Of a stretch of 64,000 nucleotides of DNA, positions 31,624-43,929 are shown piece after piece (the stretch's first letter is position 1; each line of letters opens with the position of its first letter). Under the pieces are notes generated by a model. The model made no database searches and was not told the origin of the DNA. It worked only from the letters and a program-made list of their open reading frames with translations. The stretch covers positions 1,541,420 through 1,605,419 of the forward strand of contig FJOG01000005.1 of the NCBI GenBank assembly GCA_900073065.1, read 5' to 3'. A program made the translations under genes and the position numbers. The stretch is from Phialocephala subalpina (taxonomy: Eukaryota > Ascomycota > Leotiomycetes > Helotiales > Mollisiaceae).

Positions 31624-33495
31624 ATGTTTCTCGCACGCCCCGACACTCTCTTGATCTTGCTGGCTACAGCAGCAGCCGCCTCACCAATATGCAAACTCAC
31701 ACCCCTCGACGCCTCCTGGCCTTCCCCCCTCGAATGGGCCTCACTCAACACCTCCCTCTCCGGCACCCTCATCAAGACCATCCCCGCCGCATCCTCCTGC
31801 TACCCCAGCAATCCCTTCAACTCAACCGAATCATGCTCAGCTGTATCTGACAACTGGGATCTTGCAACGTTCCATGCTGCCTTGCCGGAAGGAATTGACT
31901 ATCCCATCTACGCCAACAATTCGTGCCTGCCACCTGGTGCTCAGGGGTATGTTGAGGATAGAGGATGTGCGGTTGGTGGATCGCCGGTTTATGTCGTGGA
32001 TGCGAGGAGTGAGGAGCAGGTTGCGACGGCGGTTAAGTGGGCTGCGGATAGGAATATTAGGGTCCTGGTTAAGGGAACTGGGCATGATATGAATGGACGG
32101 TCTGTCCCTCGTAACCAGAAGGCCATGTTTGAATGCTGATATCAAAATAGATCTAGTGGAGCATACTCATTGTCAATCTGGACCCGAAACTTCAACAGCA
32201 TCCAAATGAACGCCAACTGGCCGGTTCCTGGGAGTAACAGCACCGAGAACGTAGCTATCGTTGGAAGCGGAAACATCTGGTACGATGTCTACAGCGCAGC
32301 TGTAGCAGCCGGCAGAGTCGTGGTTGGAGGTGGTGCCAAAGACGTCGGTCTAGGTGGTTACATCCAAGGCGGAGGACACGGTCCGCTCTCCAGTCAATAT
32401 GGCCTCGCAGCAGACCAGCTTTTACAAGCGACAGTCGTCACCACGGAAGGCAATATCCTTGTCGCCAATGGGGTCCAGAATCAAGACATGCTTTGGGCAC
32501 TTCGAGGTGGTGGTGCGGGACAATATGGCATTGTCACCGAGTATGTGCTCAAGACGTATCCTGCTCCCGCGACCATCGTATCTGGGAATTTGGAATTGTA
32601 CACCACTGGGTTGGACAATGAGAATATCACCGCTGTCTGGGATGCCTTTGCAGTCTTGACTCGAAGCATTCCAGATCTTATGGACGCTGGTCTAGCTGGT
32701 GTATTGACAGCTTCTACTGGCAACGTTGCCGTGCAATCGATGGCTTCGACAGCGGCAATATCACCAGAAGGAGTTCTTGTATCTCACGGGGTGTTCGGAT
32801 ACAACATGACCGCTGCAGAAATGACCGCCCTGATGGAGCCTGTTATTGCAAGCTTGCAGGAAGTCAGCAACAGCACACTCAACATCACTTGGAGCGAGCC
32901 AATCACTTACTCGAATTTCATCGCCTTCTTCAACTCTACCAACACCTCACCCAGCGGCGCCGGCCAAGTGAGCTTGATGTCCAGTAGGCTCCTTGGCCGT
33001 GATCAACTCTCCAATCGCTCGGTAGCAGACGTCTCGTCATACTTACAACGCATCATCCCAGGCTCGAACAAAACAGCCGGATCTCTTCTCATTGTCGGCA
33101 TGCAAGCCGGGCCTGGACCAGCATCTGTCCCCGAAGATATGCGAGGAGCCTTGAACCCAGTCTGGAGGTCAGCCTACATCCATGCCATCGCACTCGGCGC
33201 TCCCATGAACGCGACTGCCAATCCTCAAGAGATGTTGGCTGGAGCTGGTGACTGGATGAATGAGAACAAGGAGACGATCTGGAGGGAATGGGCACCTGAT
33301 ACGGGATCGTATATGAATGAAGGGAATTGCTTCAATACGGATTTCAAGCATGACTTCTATGGAACGAGCTACGACAGGCTGTTAGAAATCAAGAGGAAGT
33401 ATGATCCGAGCGAGAGTCTGTTCGTGCTGACTGGGGTGGGAAGTGACGAATGGGATTACAACCTGAATAGTGGAAAATTGTGTCGCAGTACTTGA
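31624..33495 (+). CDS. Secreted FAD-linked oxidoreductase (isoamyl alcohol oxidase-like, BBE family)
   Basis: Exons 31624-32099 and 32151-33495 give about 606 residues. The start MFLARPDTLLILLATAAAAS is a good signal peptide. Upstream in-frame ATGs (31456, 31585) would bury it. The FAD-binding PCMH domain shows VKGTGHDMNGRSSGAYSL spanning the exon junction, with the His likely for covalent flavin attachment, then GGGAKDVGLGGYIQGGGHG and MLWALRGGGAGQYGIVTEY. The C-terminal BBE segment ends RKYDPSESLFVLTGVGSDEW..LNSGKLCR, a pattern I associate with Aspergillus isoamyl alcohol oxidase (MreA). Many NxS/T sites support secretion. The substrate cannot be fixed from sequence; related AA7 enzymes oxidise alcohols, carbohydrates or secondary metabolites. 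The intron donor is GTCTGT, slightly unusual. The protein appears intact. Confidence 0.92.
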
Positions 33496-33721
33496 TGAGA
33501 AATCTCTCAAGGATAGCCTATGGGGTGAGTTGGAGTCGCGCGGGAGCGTCACTTGGTGTGGGAAACTGAATACATTTTTGAGTATTCGTAAAGTTCTATC
33601 GGTGTTAATAGTTTGATTCTTGAAACCAATTTTGGACGTTGTTTTCAACGACCAACAATGAAATTGCTGCTTGCAATGCTTTCCGCAACTGGGATGGCCC
33701 ACTCGCCCGGGCTCCATTTAT

Positions 33722-34278
33722 TCACAAATAGCTCTCCCTCTCCACCACCGGCTCAACAACACTCGTCAACTCCAACAGCCTCCTCAGAAACCACTCATCA
33801 CACACTCTCTCCCTACTCCCCATCCTCACATTCCCCTTCAAAATCTCCAACAATTCCCTCCTCTCAAGCACCAATCCCAACCCCAACCCCGCCTTTCCCA
33901 CAAACGTCTTTTCCGCCTCCATACTCCTATAAGTCAACGCTCCATTGCTTAGCGTCAACCTCCCTTTTCTCCCTAAATCCTTGATCAGAACATCGATATC
34001 GAACCTCTCATCCGCTGCTCGAACACCATCGAGTTGGACGGAAAGACCTTCGGGCCATTGATCCATGGATAGGTTTGGATTGACAGTAATCATGCCGCTG
34101 TTCGTGCTTAGTTCCTACCATATTTCCACGTCTCATAGTTTTTGGGAGGAAGCGAGACAGAATTAGGTCGCTTCCCCCCGCTGTAATTCCTCGTATATCT
34201 CGAGTGATGCGGGAAAGCCACAGACGTAGAATATCCCTCGAAGTAAGCTCCAATCGCTACAAGAGTTAGAATAACCAT
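33722..34278 (-). CDS. Hypothetical protein with N-terminal signal/anchor
   Basis: A minus-strand start at 34278 (MVILTLVAIGAYFEGYST) gives a short hydrophobic segment and then 35 residues up to about 34117. The second ORF, 34093-33722 (MITVNPNLSMDQWPEGLSVQ..FDIDVLIKDLGRKG), has a coding-like composition and ends at 33722. The two are probably exons of one gene, but I cannot place the intron exactly: the frames differ by two and a GTAGGA donor at about 34115 has no obvious partner. No family recognised. The second ORF may alternatively be a shadow. Confidence 0.35.
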
Positions 34279-35120
34279 GTTCCTCACTCAAAGAATCTGC
34301 TCTCTACCCCGCCAACAATATCTCGGTTGCCGTCCTTCTTCCTCGCCATGAAGGTCCCAAGTTTCCATGAAGAATCATCTCCATCTCGTAAAGTAGCTAC
34401 ATCCACCATTTTAACGCGGATGGTGCAGGTGATTTTGGTATTTTTGTGACTGGAAAGTCAGACCGTGATCGAAGATATGTCTCCATCTCGTCACTCGCAG
34501 GTTGCTCACGCAGTGTATCCAACAACATTAAATCCATAAAGATCTTTTGGTATTTCTGTTTTAACGTCGGAATCTCGACGCTTTCCAATCCTCGAGTTTA
34601 CGTGACCTCCCCTTCTCTTGGTTACTTTGCCACCTTTACAGTGCTTGTCGCACGAAGCATTCAGCCTCACTAGGAGATTATCAGAAAGTATCGGCAGGAT
34701 TAGTAACTTGCTAGGGATATCGGAGTAGCAGGATAGTTATTTGGTCTACGCTGTAGATATATGGGATGGATGTCGAGGACAATGGGAGGGTCAATTGAAC
34801 GCACAGGTCATAATCTATTCACACTCTCCCATTCCGGGATTCTTGTAGCCTGTATGCTTCGCTTAATGAATATATTGCTCTTCATCGCGATATTTTGAGT
34901 AATATTAATGGCGCCATCTTTCTAACTCCGTAATGACATCAACCGACTCAAAGCTAGTCGAAAATTCAAGTGTTTAAGGTGGAAGCCAATTTCACTGGCG
35001 ACTATATACCCTCCGCCTCATTCAAAACTTGCTACTCTCCTATTCGCTTAAGTATCACGGAGACGAACTGGCTTATAATAAGAGCGTCGTAGCCTAGCTT
35101 AAGTTTAGCTTACCTATAGC
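34279..35120. other. Intergenic region
   Basis: No gene seen. At 35090-35125 the motif TAGCTTA recurs three to four times in both strands (AGCCTAGCTTAAGTTTAGC.. TATAGCTTAGG), a small palindrome-rich patch next to the pseudogene stop. Confidence 0.4.
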
Positions 35121-36100
35121 TTAGGTCCAAAGACGGGAATGGAAAATGCTCATATCAAGATTCTGATATCGAACTACTTGTTCCAAGACCGCTTCAAAGT
35201 CCTCCAATTGCTTCTCAGATTCGAAGCGTTCTTCATTATATTCGCTGCAGATCCATAAATCGAGTGTGAAATTGAGCGAGATCAGTATCTTTCTAACTGC
35301 AGAAAAACTTTTGGTCATTGCCAGATCGGAGATCATTTTGCTAGAATCGTCCTCCACATCAGCCCAGAAGACTAGATGTAATTTCTCGAGGCTCAATACC
35401 GTGGACAGGATATCGCACCAGCCTTCAAAGTCTTGAGATCGCCCTCGAAGGACATGGGGGTTAACATCAACTTTGAGATACTTGATTTAGGAACGAACCG
35501 CTGGCCGATCTGCCAGAAATGTGGGAATACGCCACATAGAATCCTGGGAGAACGAATGATCTGCACCGGAGGTCGATATCCCAGCTCTTGTCCAGAATAC
35601 TTCTCCTAGCTCTTGCCTGAAATGCGTGCTGACAGATGCTGTTCTTCGCAGCCACTCGAGGTAGACGCGGTCTGTGTAGTCTCCGTACATATAACCTCCA
35701 GGTGGTATGAGATTCTCCCTCTCTGGATACAGAACCAACTCGTATGCAGAGTTTCGAAAAGGGTGAATGGAATATTTATGGGGATGCGCTACTTTGCTTT
35801 GCCCATACACCCCAACACGAAGTCCTGGCTTGAGGGAATAACCGGGGATCGGACCGGTGCCAACAATTTGCCTTTTGGCGGTAGTCCGCAATCAAGCCTC
35901 CCGTGTAGAGTTCCTTATACCAAAAGCATTTATGGCCATTGTCGTCGCGATTCTCAAAAGTCCATGGAGGGTTTCTTAGCTCCAAGCAAGTGTAGCTCAA
36001 CATTTCAGACTTGCTGTATTGGTATATTGGTCCAAGCAAGAGACGGTAAATCATTCGACGCACGTGCAGAGGAAGCTTGAAGAATTGAAATGACCCAGTC
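35121..36100 (-). pseudogene. F-box/2EXR-like protein pseudogene
   Basis: Minus-strand reading begins after a probable acceptor at 36101 with FFKLPLHVRRMIYRLLLG, the LPxxxRxxIYxxLL pattern of fungal 2EXR/F-box-like proteins. It continues KCFWYKELYTGGLIADYR, then needs a frame change near 35880-35895 to continue TAKRQIVGTGPIPGYSLKPG. That frame runs to TAA at 35487-35489, then resumes in the same frame (IKYLKVDVNPHVLRGRSQDF) to a final stop at 35121. CAA would fit the stop position. One frameshift and one nonsense codon make it a pseudogene, or the region contains sequencing errors. The N-terminal exon upstream of 36101 was not found. The usual role of this large fungal family is unknown. Confidence 0.6.
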
Positions 36101-37274
36101 CTGTCAAAGTATTAGTATGAATTGGTTTAACAAAACACTCTACATCTAGCTCTTGAAGCCACTAATATCTGGCACTTAAACGCCACTGCTTCCGCTTTGT
36201 CAGTACTCTTGAGTATACAGTATACAGTCCCAACTCGACGTTCTTGGACGACTTGCCCACCGACCAAAACAGAAGTCTCCATACCCGTTGTCGTATGGAA
36301 CTCTTGCCTGCTGATCCTGCTGAGAAGGTAGAATCTCCTTGGTTTCAGCCGTAACCATATCGTAGTTATCAGGGCTAGTTGTGCTTCATAGTGGTAGGTT
36401 GGTCTTTGTTTGAGGCGTCACCGAGGTAGGTACTATCACCTTGCTTCCACCAGCCCTTAGGTCGTCATTGTTGAGGTTCATTGACTTATTGGTGATGGGT
36501 TGCGCTCAACATCTGATCGGGAGTTCCGTAGCTAGTCATATGGCGCAAAGCGATGCAAAATTTGAATCATGTTCGCGCTCAAAGTAGAATGGCGCAAAGA
36601 AGAAGAGAAGTTTATGAGCGATTGAACGTACCATTCATCTTCTTGTCGAATGCCATACTGCTGCCGTTTGCCTGCGAGGGGTCCATGGTATGTGGCGGGG
36701 ATTCGAAAGCGGTTGCTGTGAAAGAATGGTCGAGGTTGAGGGTCGAAGTTGAAGGTGGTCAGAAGGTGGACCCGGTGGTTTCCGACGAATTTGAAATACA
36801 GCCAGAGGCGGAAGGTGTTGCTAGCGCACTTCCCTGGCATAGAGTCATCTTTGAAAGTTATTATATTGGGAAAGAAAGAGACGAGGGCCTGCCGAATCCG
36901 GGAAGTCCTCGGTGCACGAGCCACATGACCCAGATACACCTTCTTAGAGACGAAGACTATCAGGACGTCTCTGCTTGCTATGCTTCTAGAGCTTGCTTCA
37001 CAACCGCATTGTATTTTGTGGAAGGGGATAGAAGGAGGGTACGGAAAGAAATCAATCGTGAAGAAAAGATGATCCATATGTATAAAGTCCGTCAAAGTAT
37101 GTACAGGAATTGAAGAATGCACAATACTCCGTCGACTGTAACCGTCTCCTGACATCAACTTGCCCGTCACTCGAGCCTTCAGGCTTCAGCGACTCATGTT
37201 CGGACTTTCTTTCACCAGCATCCTCAACTATTCCGAACATCAGCGTCCCGCGCAGCAATCCAAGAACTCATCAC
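36101..37274. other. Region with overlapping opposed ORFs, coding status unresolved
   Basis: A + ORF (36553-37113, 186 codons) and a - ORF (36532-37170, 212 codons) overlap almost fully. Neither has a recognisable domain, signal or intron pattern. One could be a small gene, but I cannot choose. The rest is unremarkable. Confidence 0.3.
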
Positions 37275-37998
<724 letters not shown>

Positions 37999-39353
37999 AT
38001 TTATGATGAAGAACGGATGTACTGAAGACTCTAGCGACGGATCTTGTCAAGATGATCCTTCAGCTGAGGGACTCGTCCGATCTTTATATCTCTTTCCACT
38101 CCTTGGTGGAAGCCAAAGCCATGATGCCATCCTAATCCCAACTTGTAATCGATGGATCTTGTGAGTTCAATCTATTGTGGATTTTGGTAAACACATGCCC
38201 CAAAAGCAACCAACCATCTGCAATTATTCGTGGAGAATCTGAATCAGATCGTACATCCCTGCTCATCATCCAAGAAACTCTTCAAGGTTTGTTTGTTCGG
38301 TATCTCTAAAAGGGGTGAAGCTAGGACCGCTTAATATCAACGGCAGCCGAAGGGAGATGTACCCCACACCTAGTGCTTGGGATAAATGAACGCCATAGCC
38401 CTGAAAACTGGGGAGACCGATTTATCCAAGCTTTTGCCATTCTGCCAGTCGTCCGAGATCCCCTGGATTTAGGGTTTCTCGGTGCATGGGACCACGTTCT
38501 TCAATCTTGTGCGTGAGCTGGACCGCGAGAAACCGCATCGGCATCGGATGGCGGGGTGCAGACTCAGCGCTCGCCAATCGTCTCGACTTTTTGAGCCTCA
38601 CATCTTATACTTCAGATATTTGCATTGCAATAATTTTGGAAGGAGGACGAACTTCGCCTCATCAAATCTTCTGATCGTCATGCGATATGATTGCCCTGTT
38701 TATAACAAAGGCGGAAAAATATTGTGGCTCGTTTCAGGAGACTCGAAGGTGCGACACGCTTCTTCTCTCGCTACCACTCGGAGATCCCTGCCTAAATAGG
38801 GGTCCTTCTACATCCGAGAATACTGCATATGTTCGGCTTCTAGAAGGACGGGTAAATAGAGGAAGAGTGACTTGAAGACTTTGAAGTGCAAATAAGCTTC
38901 GAGGATCTGCGATACAGCACTGTTACCATGGTGTAGCATACGAAGCTTGTCACTGGGTAAATGTCTAGCACACTTTATCCGCTACCGCTCCACCTGAAAG
39001 TCTGTGAAAGAGCTGCAGCTGGTCGGAAGATCGATTTCCCATGAGGATGTTCCGCGTGGACGGGCGTCGAGGTAATGCTGTTCCGTTCCCAAATCAAGTC
39101 GAGATGATGAAGATCATATGTCGTGAGATGTCAGGAGCAAGTTGGCGGCCACGAATGAAGCGAGTCTAGTCTAGAGCAGCTAGACCTTTGTGGAATCTTG
39201 GTAAAGATAGATTAATTATTAGTTTGACCATTGTTGACGGCATGTTGGGCAACCTTTGCGACATCGTGAATGTGCTGCCCAAAAATTGACTTCGGAGTTG
39301 GTATGACTCGAGAGTCCTTCGAGATGCCTTTGGTCCGGTATTCCGTAATTATC
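37999..39353. other. Intergenic region, xylanase promoter and AKR 3' side
   Basis: No gene supported. ORFs at 38482-38875 on plus have no domain. The xylanase leader lies directly above 37998. Confidence 0.45.
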
Positions 39354-40304
39354 CTACAAGGTGTTGATAACTGATTCCACAATAGCTCCCCTCGTGCCTT
39401 GATCAAGTGCATTCAGCTTGGCCATCTCCTCCTTCGACAACTCGAAGTCGTACACATTTGCGTTCTCCACGATTCGAGAGGGTGTATCGCTCTTGGGCAA
39501 CGGAACCCAATCCTTCTGCAAGCAGTACCGAATCAAAACATGCCCGACGGTCTTGTTATGTGTCTTCGCGATCTCGTTGAGTGTTGGGTCGTTGGCTTTC
39601 TGGTTCCGGACGAGAGGGCAGTATGCTTCGACAATGATATTGTTCTTGTGGCAGAAGTCAACAACCTCTCGTTGCTCGTGGAACGGGTGTAGCTGCAGAC
39701 ACACATCAGTTTGTACCCATGAATTCAGGGTGCTGGCATACCTCAATCTGATTGACTTGTGGAGGGTAGAACTTCGCAAAGCTCTTCAGCTCCTCGATAT
39801 GTCCAATACCCCAATTGCTGACTCCAATGCCCTTGACCTTAACCCCTTCAAGAAGTCTCTCCAGCGCCTGCCACATCTCCTTCCTCGACTTTGAACCACT
39901 GCTCGCAGAGTGTATCAGGATCAGATCGACGTATCCATCCTCGCCATCGATTTTCATGACGCTCTCCAGGCAGCTCTGGTACGATTTCTCCACACTGCCA
40001 CCTGGGCTGAGTATCTTAGTCGTGATGAAGACTTCGGAACGCTTGAGACCAGATTGGCGGACTGCTTCGCCGACTTCTTTCTCGTTGGTGTAGTATCTGG
40101 TGATGTTAGACAATGATTCTAGCATCCACGAAGGGAAACTGACTGTGCAGAATCAATGTGCCTGTATCCAGCCTTCAGAGCAGTCAAGCAAGAATTGACA
40201 CATACTTTGCTGGTAGATTGGTAGACTCCAAAGCCCAATCGTGGGATCTTGACTGAGGAGTTGGCGAGAGGGAGCAAATCCGTGATAGAGAGTCTCGTAG
40301 CCAT
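39354..40304 (-). CDS. Aldo-keto reductase
   Basis: Exons 40304-40144, 40096-39742 and 39692-39354 give 284 residues. The start is ATG at 40304 (MATRLSITDLLPLANS). The AKR barrel signatures are present: IPRLGFGVYQS, AGYRHIDSAQYYTNE with catalytic Asp and Tyr, VFITTKI with catalytic Lys, DLILIHSA with catalytic His, GVSNWGIGHIEEL, NQIE, PLPKSDTPSRIVEN (NADPH-binding) and FELSKEEMAKLNALD. It reduces carbonyls with NADPH in the cytosol. Similarity in layout is to small fungal AKRs of the Gcy1/YprI type. The substrate is not predictable. The family usually has an aromatic residue after NQIE, and HPFHEQ follows the intron as in active members. The gene appears intact. Confidence 0.94.
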
Positions 40305-41855
40305 TGCGGTCAACTGAGGGTTCCTTTGCAGTTGCTAAAGCAGGCAAACCTGAATTCAAGGCACGAGATGATGTTGCAACCAGTCCATCGCGCCAATATG
40401 GAGGTTCGACGCGCCGTTTGAATGTCAAGAACGGTGCTCGTCATTGATTCCTAGTGACGTGCCTCACTAGCCACACTCACCAGCCACAGAGTTATTGATG
40501 CGTTCCAAAATTGTTCAGACATCAAGCTTGAGCTCGACACTTCATCGCCTTAAGATGTCCGAAGTGCTTTCAATTGCTAAGCTGGCATATGCTTCCGAAA
40601 CTTTTCAATAACGTTCTGCATAATTATACCTACTCTTTTAATGGATTCAGCTGAACTCGAAAGTTTGGGCAGCAGATAAACCTGCAGTTTGCTTTCTGGC
40701 TCTTCAAGATCTCGGGCAAGGCGGGTCAGGACTCTCATCTTTCATCGTGGCGCTAGATTGCTTGTTCATAGTCGTTTTCGGTATTTTTTCTCCCTGTTTC
40801 GGGTTGTGTTTACAGATGGGAAGGCAAAGCAAAAGCAGAATGATTGGCTTTTTTCCCCCTCGCGATCGATGCTACCTGCTCGTTTTTTGAGCAGCGATGT
40901 TTATGATTAATACCATTCTCAAGCGATGAGTTGTCCGTGACTAGAGTACAATCTGTCGTAATATGACTGGCTGTACTTCTCGTTAGTTGGACCTTGATCT
41001 TTGTTGAAGATATATTTGGGCTCTCTTCTCCCTGTCTTTCGCGTCCTGACACTGTACTTCTGTCTTCTTTTTCCCTACAAGACGACAAAGCCTTTGAGTC
41101 CTGAGAACCACTTGCCTTCTATATCACACGCGCGTTTTCATGCCTCTGTTTTCAAGCCTCATTTTCATGGTTACATCCAGCTACTCACAGGGCCGCCTAA
41201 TTGCACCGCAATTGCCTCCTTGATTTCATAATCATCCTTCCCTGAAAGCCTTCCCTCAAGGCAGAATGGTTGTGGCCATCAAATAAATCAGGTCGTGCTT
41301 TCTACTCACCTCATCCATCAGCCAGAACCCAGACCTGTCGTGTCTTTGTTGCGCCAGCCTCCAAGCGAGACCCGGCCGACATCCGAAGGATCAACTTGTT
41401 AAACCCTATTGCAGGACATCGAGCAAGGTTTCGAGGAGAGCTAAAGACCATCGTTACCAAACCTGTTTTAGTGCTGATAGAGGGCTTTGCGGGGAGATCT
41501 TCCTCCTGCGTCGAATCCTGAACACTGAGAACATTGCAAAGGCGAGACGAAAATAGCCCTTCAGTTGCACTCGTAAGGCTATGGGCTATGATGTAGAGCT
41601 TGCGTCAGCTTGCACTCTGGAGATCCTCCGATGGGAAATGGGAAATCAAAAGCTACTCATTGGATCAATGATTATGCACAACGGATGAAAGCCTGCTCGT
41701 TGTTTAGGGTCTTTGATCAGTGCGTACAAATTGAAATATCCATATGTTCATATATATATTAGCAACATCTCCTGCCTGCCTGCAAAGTGGATATTGAAAC
41801 TAGAAGTCACAAGAACAGTCAACACCTTTAGATTTATTTTAAGGGGGTTTCGGAA
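40305..41855. other. Intergenic region
   Basis: About 1.5 kb with C/T-rich tracts and only short random ORFs (40689-40910, 41001-41231, 41270-41521). Confidence 0.45.
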
Positions 41856-43341
41856 TGTTATTTTCGTTCTTCACAGTCGCCTTTCTCGCAGCTGGCCTTG
41901 GCCAAACTGCGTCAATAAAACCAAATGTTCTGCTCATCATGGCCGACGACCAAGGTTAGTAGTTCTTGTTGTCACATCCCGTACTTTCTAACCTTTGCAC
42001 AAAGATATGCTTCTGGACTCCCTATCTGTGCAGCCGAACGTCAGAAAGATGATTGGAGAGAACGGAATCCTGTATGAGAAGCATTACTGTACCGTCGCAT
42101 GGTGCTGCCCATCGCGAGTCAACCTTTTCACAGGAAGAGCTGCTCACAATACCAATGTGACTGCGCTCAGTCCACCTTATGGCGGCTGGCCCAAATTCCT
42201 CAACCAGAGTCTGAATGACAATTACCTCCCAGTCTGGATCAATGAGTCTGGTATCCAGACTTACTATGTTGGCAAATTCATGAACTCCTACAACACGGCG
42301 AACTTCGATAAACCACACCCCAAGGGATGGGCGTAGAGCAGGTACGAATCGATCGCCCCTCCACTTCATCTGACATATCAGCGAGCGCTGACATACCTAA
42401 GTTTCCTTGTTGATCCATACACCTATAATTACTTCCATTCTCATTGGACTGATGGCTACACGGAAAATATCACACCGTACGACGGGATTCATACAACGAA
42501 CGTCACGCAACAGAAGGCCCTTGCATACCTGGATGACGCTGCTGCCACGGGCGAACAGTTCTTCATGATGGTAACGCCTGGTAAGTTAGGACTTTGGGGT
42601 GAGTTATCTTGACTGATCTGTCTCAGTGGCCCCTCATGTTCAACTTGCAAATGGATCTAGCCCACCCCCAGCACCAGCCGAGTTCAGGGGTGCATTCGCT
42701 GACCGAATCGCCCCAAGAGTTCCAAACTTCAATCCAGAAGTACCTAGGTAATCTGGGTTACCATTTCAAACTCTGAGTCAGACAGCTAATTGTCATTGTC
42801 TCAGTGGAGCCTCCTGGGTGTCCACCCTGCCAAGGCTGAGCGAGACTGAGGTCAAGATAGGAGATGTCCATCACTATCACCGCCTTGAGAACGAAGCAGC
42901 ATTGATGTCATGGTCGCAGCTCTCATTCAGAAGCTTCAAGAGCACAACCTTCTTGACAACACCTATGTCATTTACACCTCCGACAATGGATTTCACATCG
43001 GCAACCATCGCCTGACACCTGGGAAGCGCTGTGGTTATGAGACGGACATCAACATCCCACTTCTCATCCGTGGTCCGAACATTCCCAAGAACATCACTAC
43101 CAACATCACCAACAGCCACACTGACATGGCTCCGACCGTCTTGAACATGCTCGGTCTGCCCATGCGTCCAGATTTCGATGGTCAACCGATGGCATACACA
43201 TCGGTTATGCACCGCGAATCTGTGAAGGAAATTCGAGACAGGCTTGACGCTATGGGGGACATCACGGAATACGATGGAGCAGAAGAGGACCTTAGTCAAT
43301 TAGCTGCCTTGATTGAATGTGTCATTGAGGCGTACTACTAA
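41856..43341 (+). pseudogene. Arylsulfatase, disrupted
   Basis: Exons are readable at 41856-41954, 42005-42341, 42402-42580, 42627-42747 and 42805-43341. Landmarks: signal peptide MLFSFFTVAFLAAG, metal-binding MADDQD, the formylglycine signature CCPSRVNLFTGR (Cys to be oxidised), YYVGKFMNSYN, VDPYTYNYF, VAPHVQLANG, YTSDNGFHIGNHR and GYETDINIPLLIRGPN. These match fungal secreted arylsulfatases that release sulfate from aryl sulfates. Two breaks are seen: TAG at 42334-42336 after KGWA, and a frame change near 42885-42905, where RLENEAALM must switch to the frame of VMVAALIQKLQEHNL. At roughly 420 codons it is shorter than the usual 550-600, so the C-terminus also looks shortened. Sequencing error remains possible for each break. 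Confidence 0.85.
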
Positions 43342-43929
43342 GGACGGAGAAATCGTGTGCGTGCGGGCCCTCACACAGTTGGCAATTGAGTAGTAAGAAA
43401 GGTAAGAGAAACTCAATGTTGGAGCATCAGGAACCTATCAGGAGGTGCAGTACAGTTGACCTGCAGACGATGTTAGTCTTCATTGACTATTCTGAAGCGA
43501 GATTTACCATCAAAATCATACACCTATCTAACACTGTGCCACTCTCGCCTGATGAAAATGTGCATTATACGAATCTCCGATTGGTAAATATATGATCAGC
43601 CGCTTGGCCTCGAACGAGGTTCCCTGGCGCGCAATAGTCTCCGCTTACTATATGACATAGCTTCCTTCAACTGATTCATCTGATGTTGGGCTCCTCAACC
43701 TCATTGGGCTAGAGCGGAGAGACAAGGCAGCACCAAGTAGCTCCACGGCCCAACATGCTTCGAGTCACTTAAGCACAATTTGGGAAACAGCACTCATTAA
43801 GTGCAACGTAACGAGCGCAAACAATACAACGGCGGTACTACTTTATCAATGCTATGCACATAATCTTGCTCCCGTTCCTTTACACCATTGCCACTATAAA
43901 GGGCATCTGCGCATAACTACCAAGTCAAT
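43342..43929. other. Intergenic region
   Basis: Nothing recognisable. The final 100 bases are a CT-rich leader for the next gene. Confidence 0.4.

Noticed and set aside
40689..41521. Small plus-strand ORFs between the AKR and sulfatase genes
   Set aside because: Short, overlapping in different frames, no recognisable domain.
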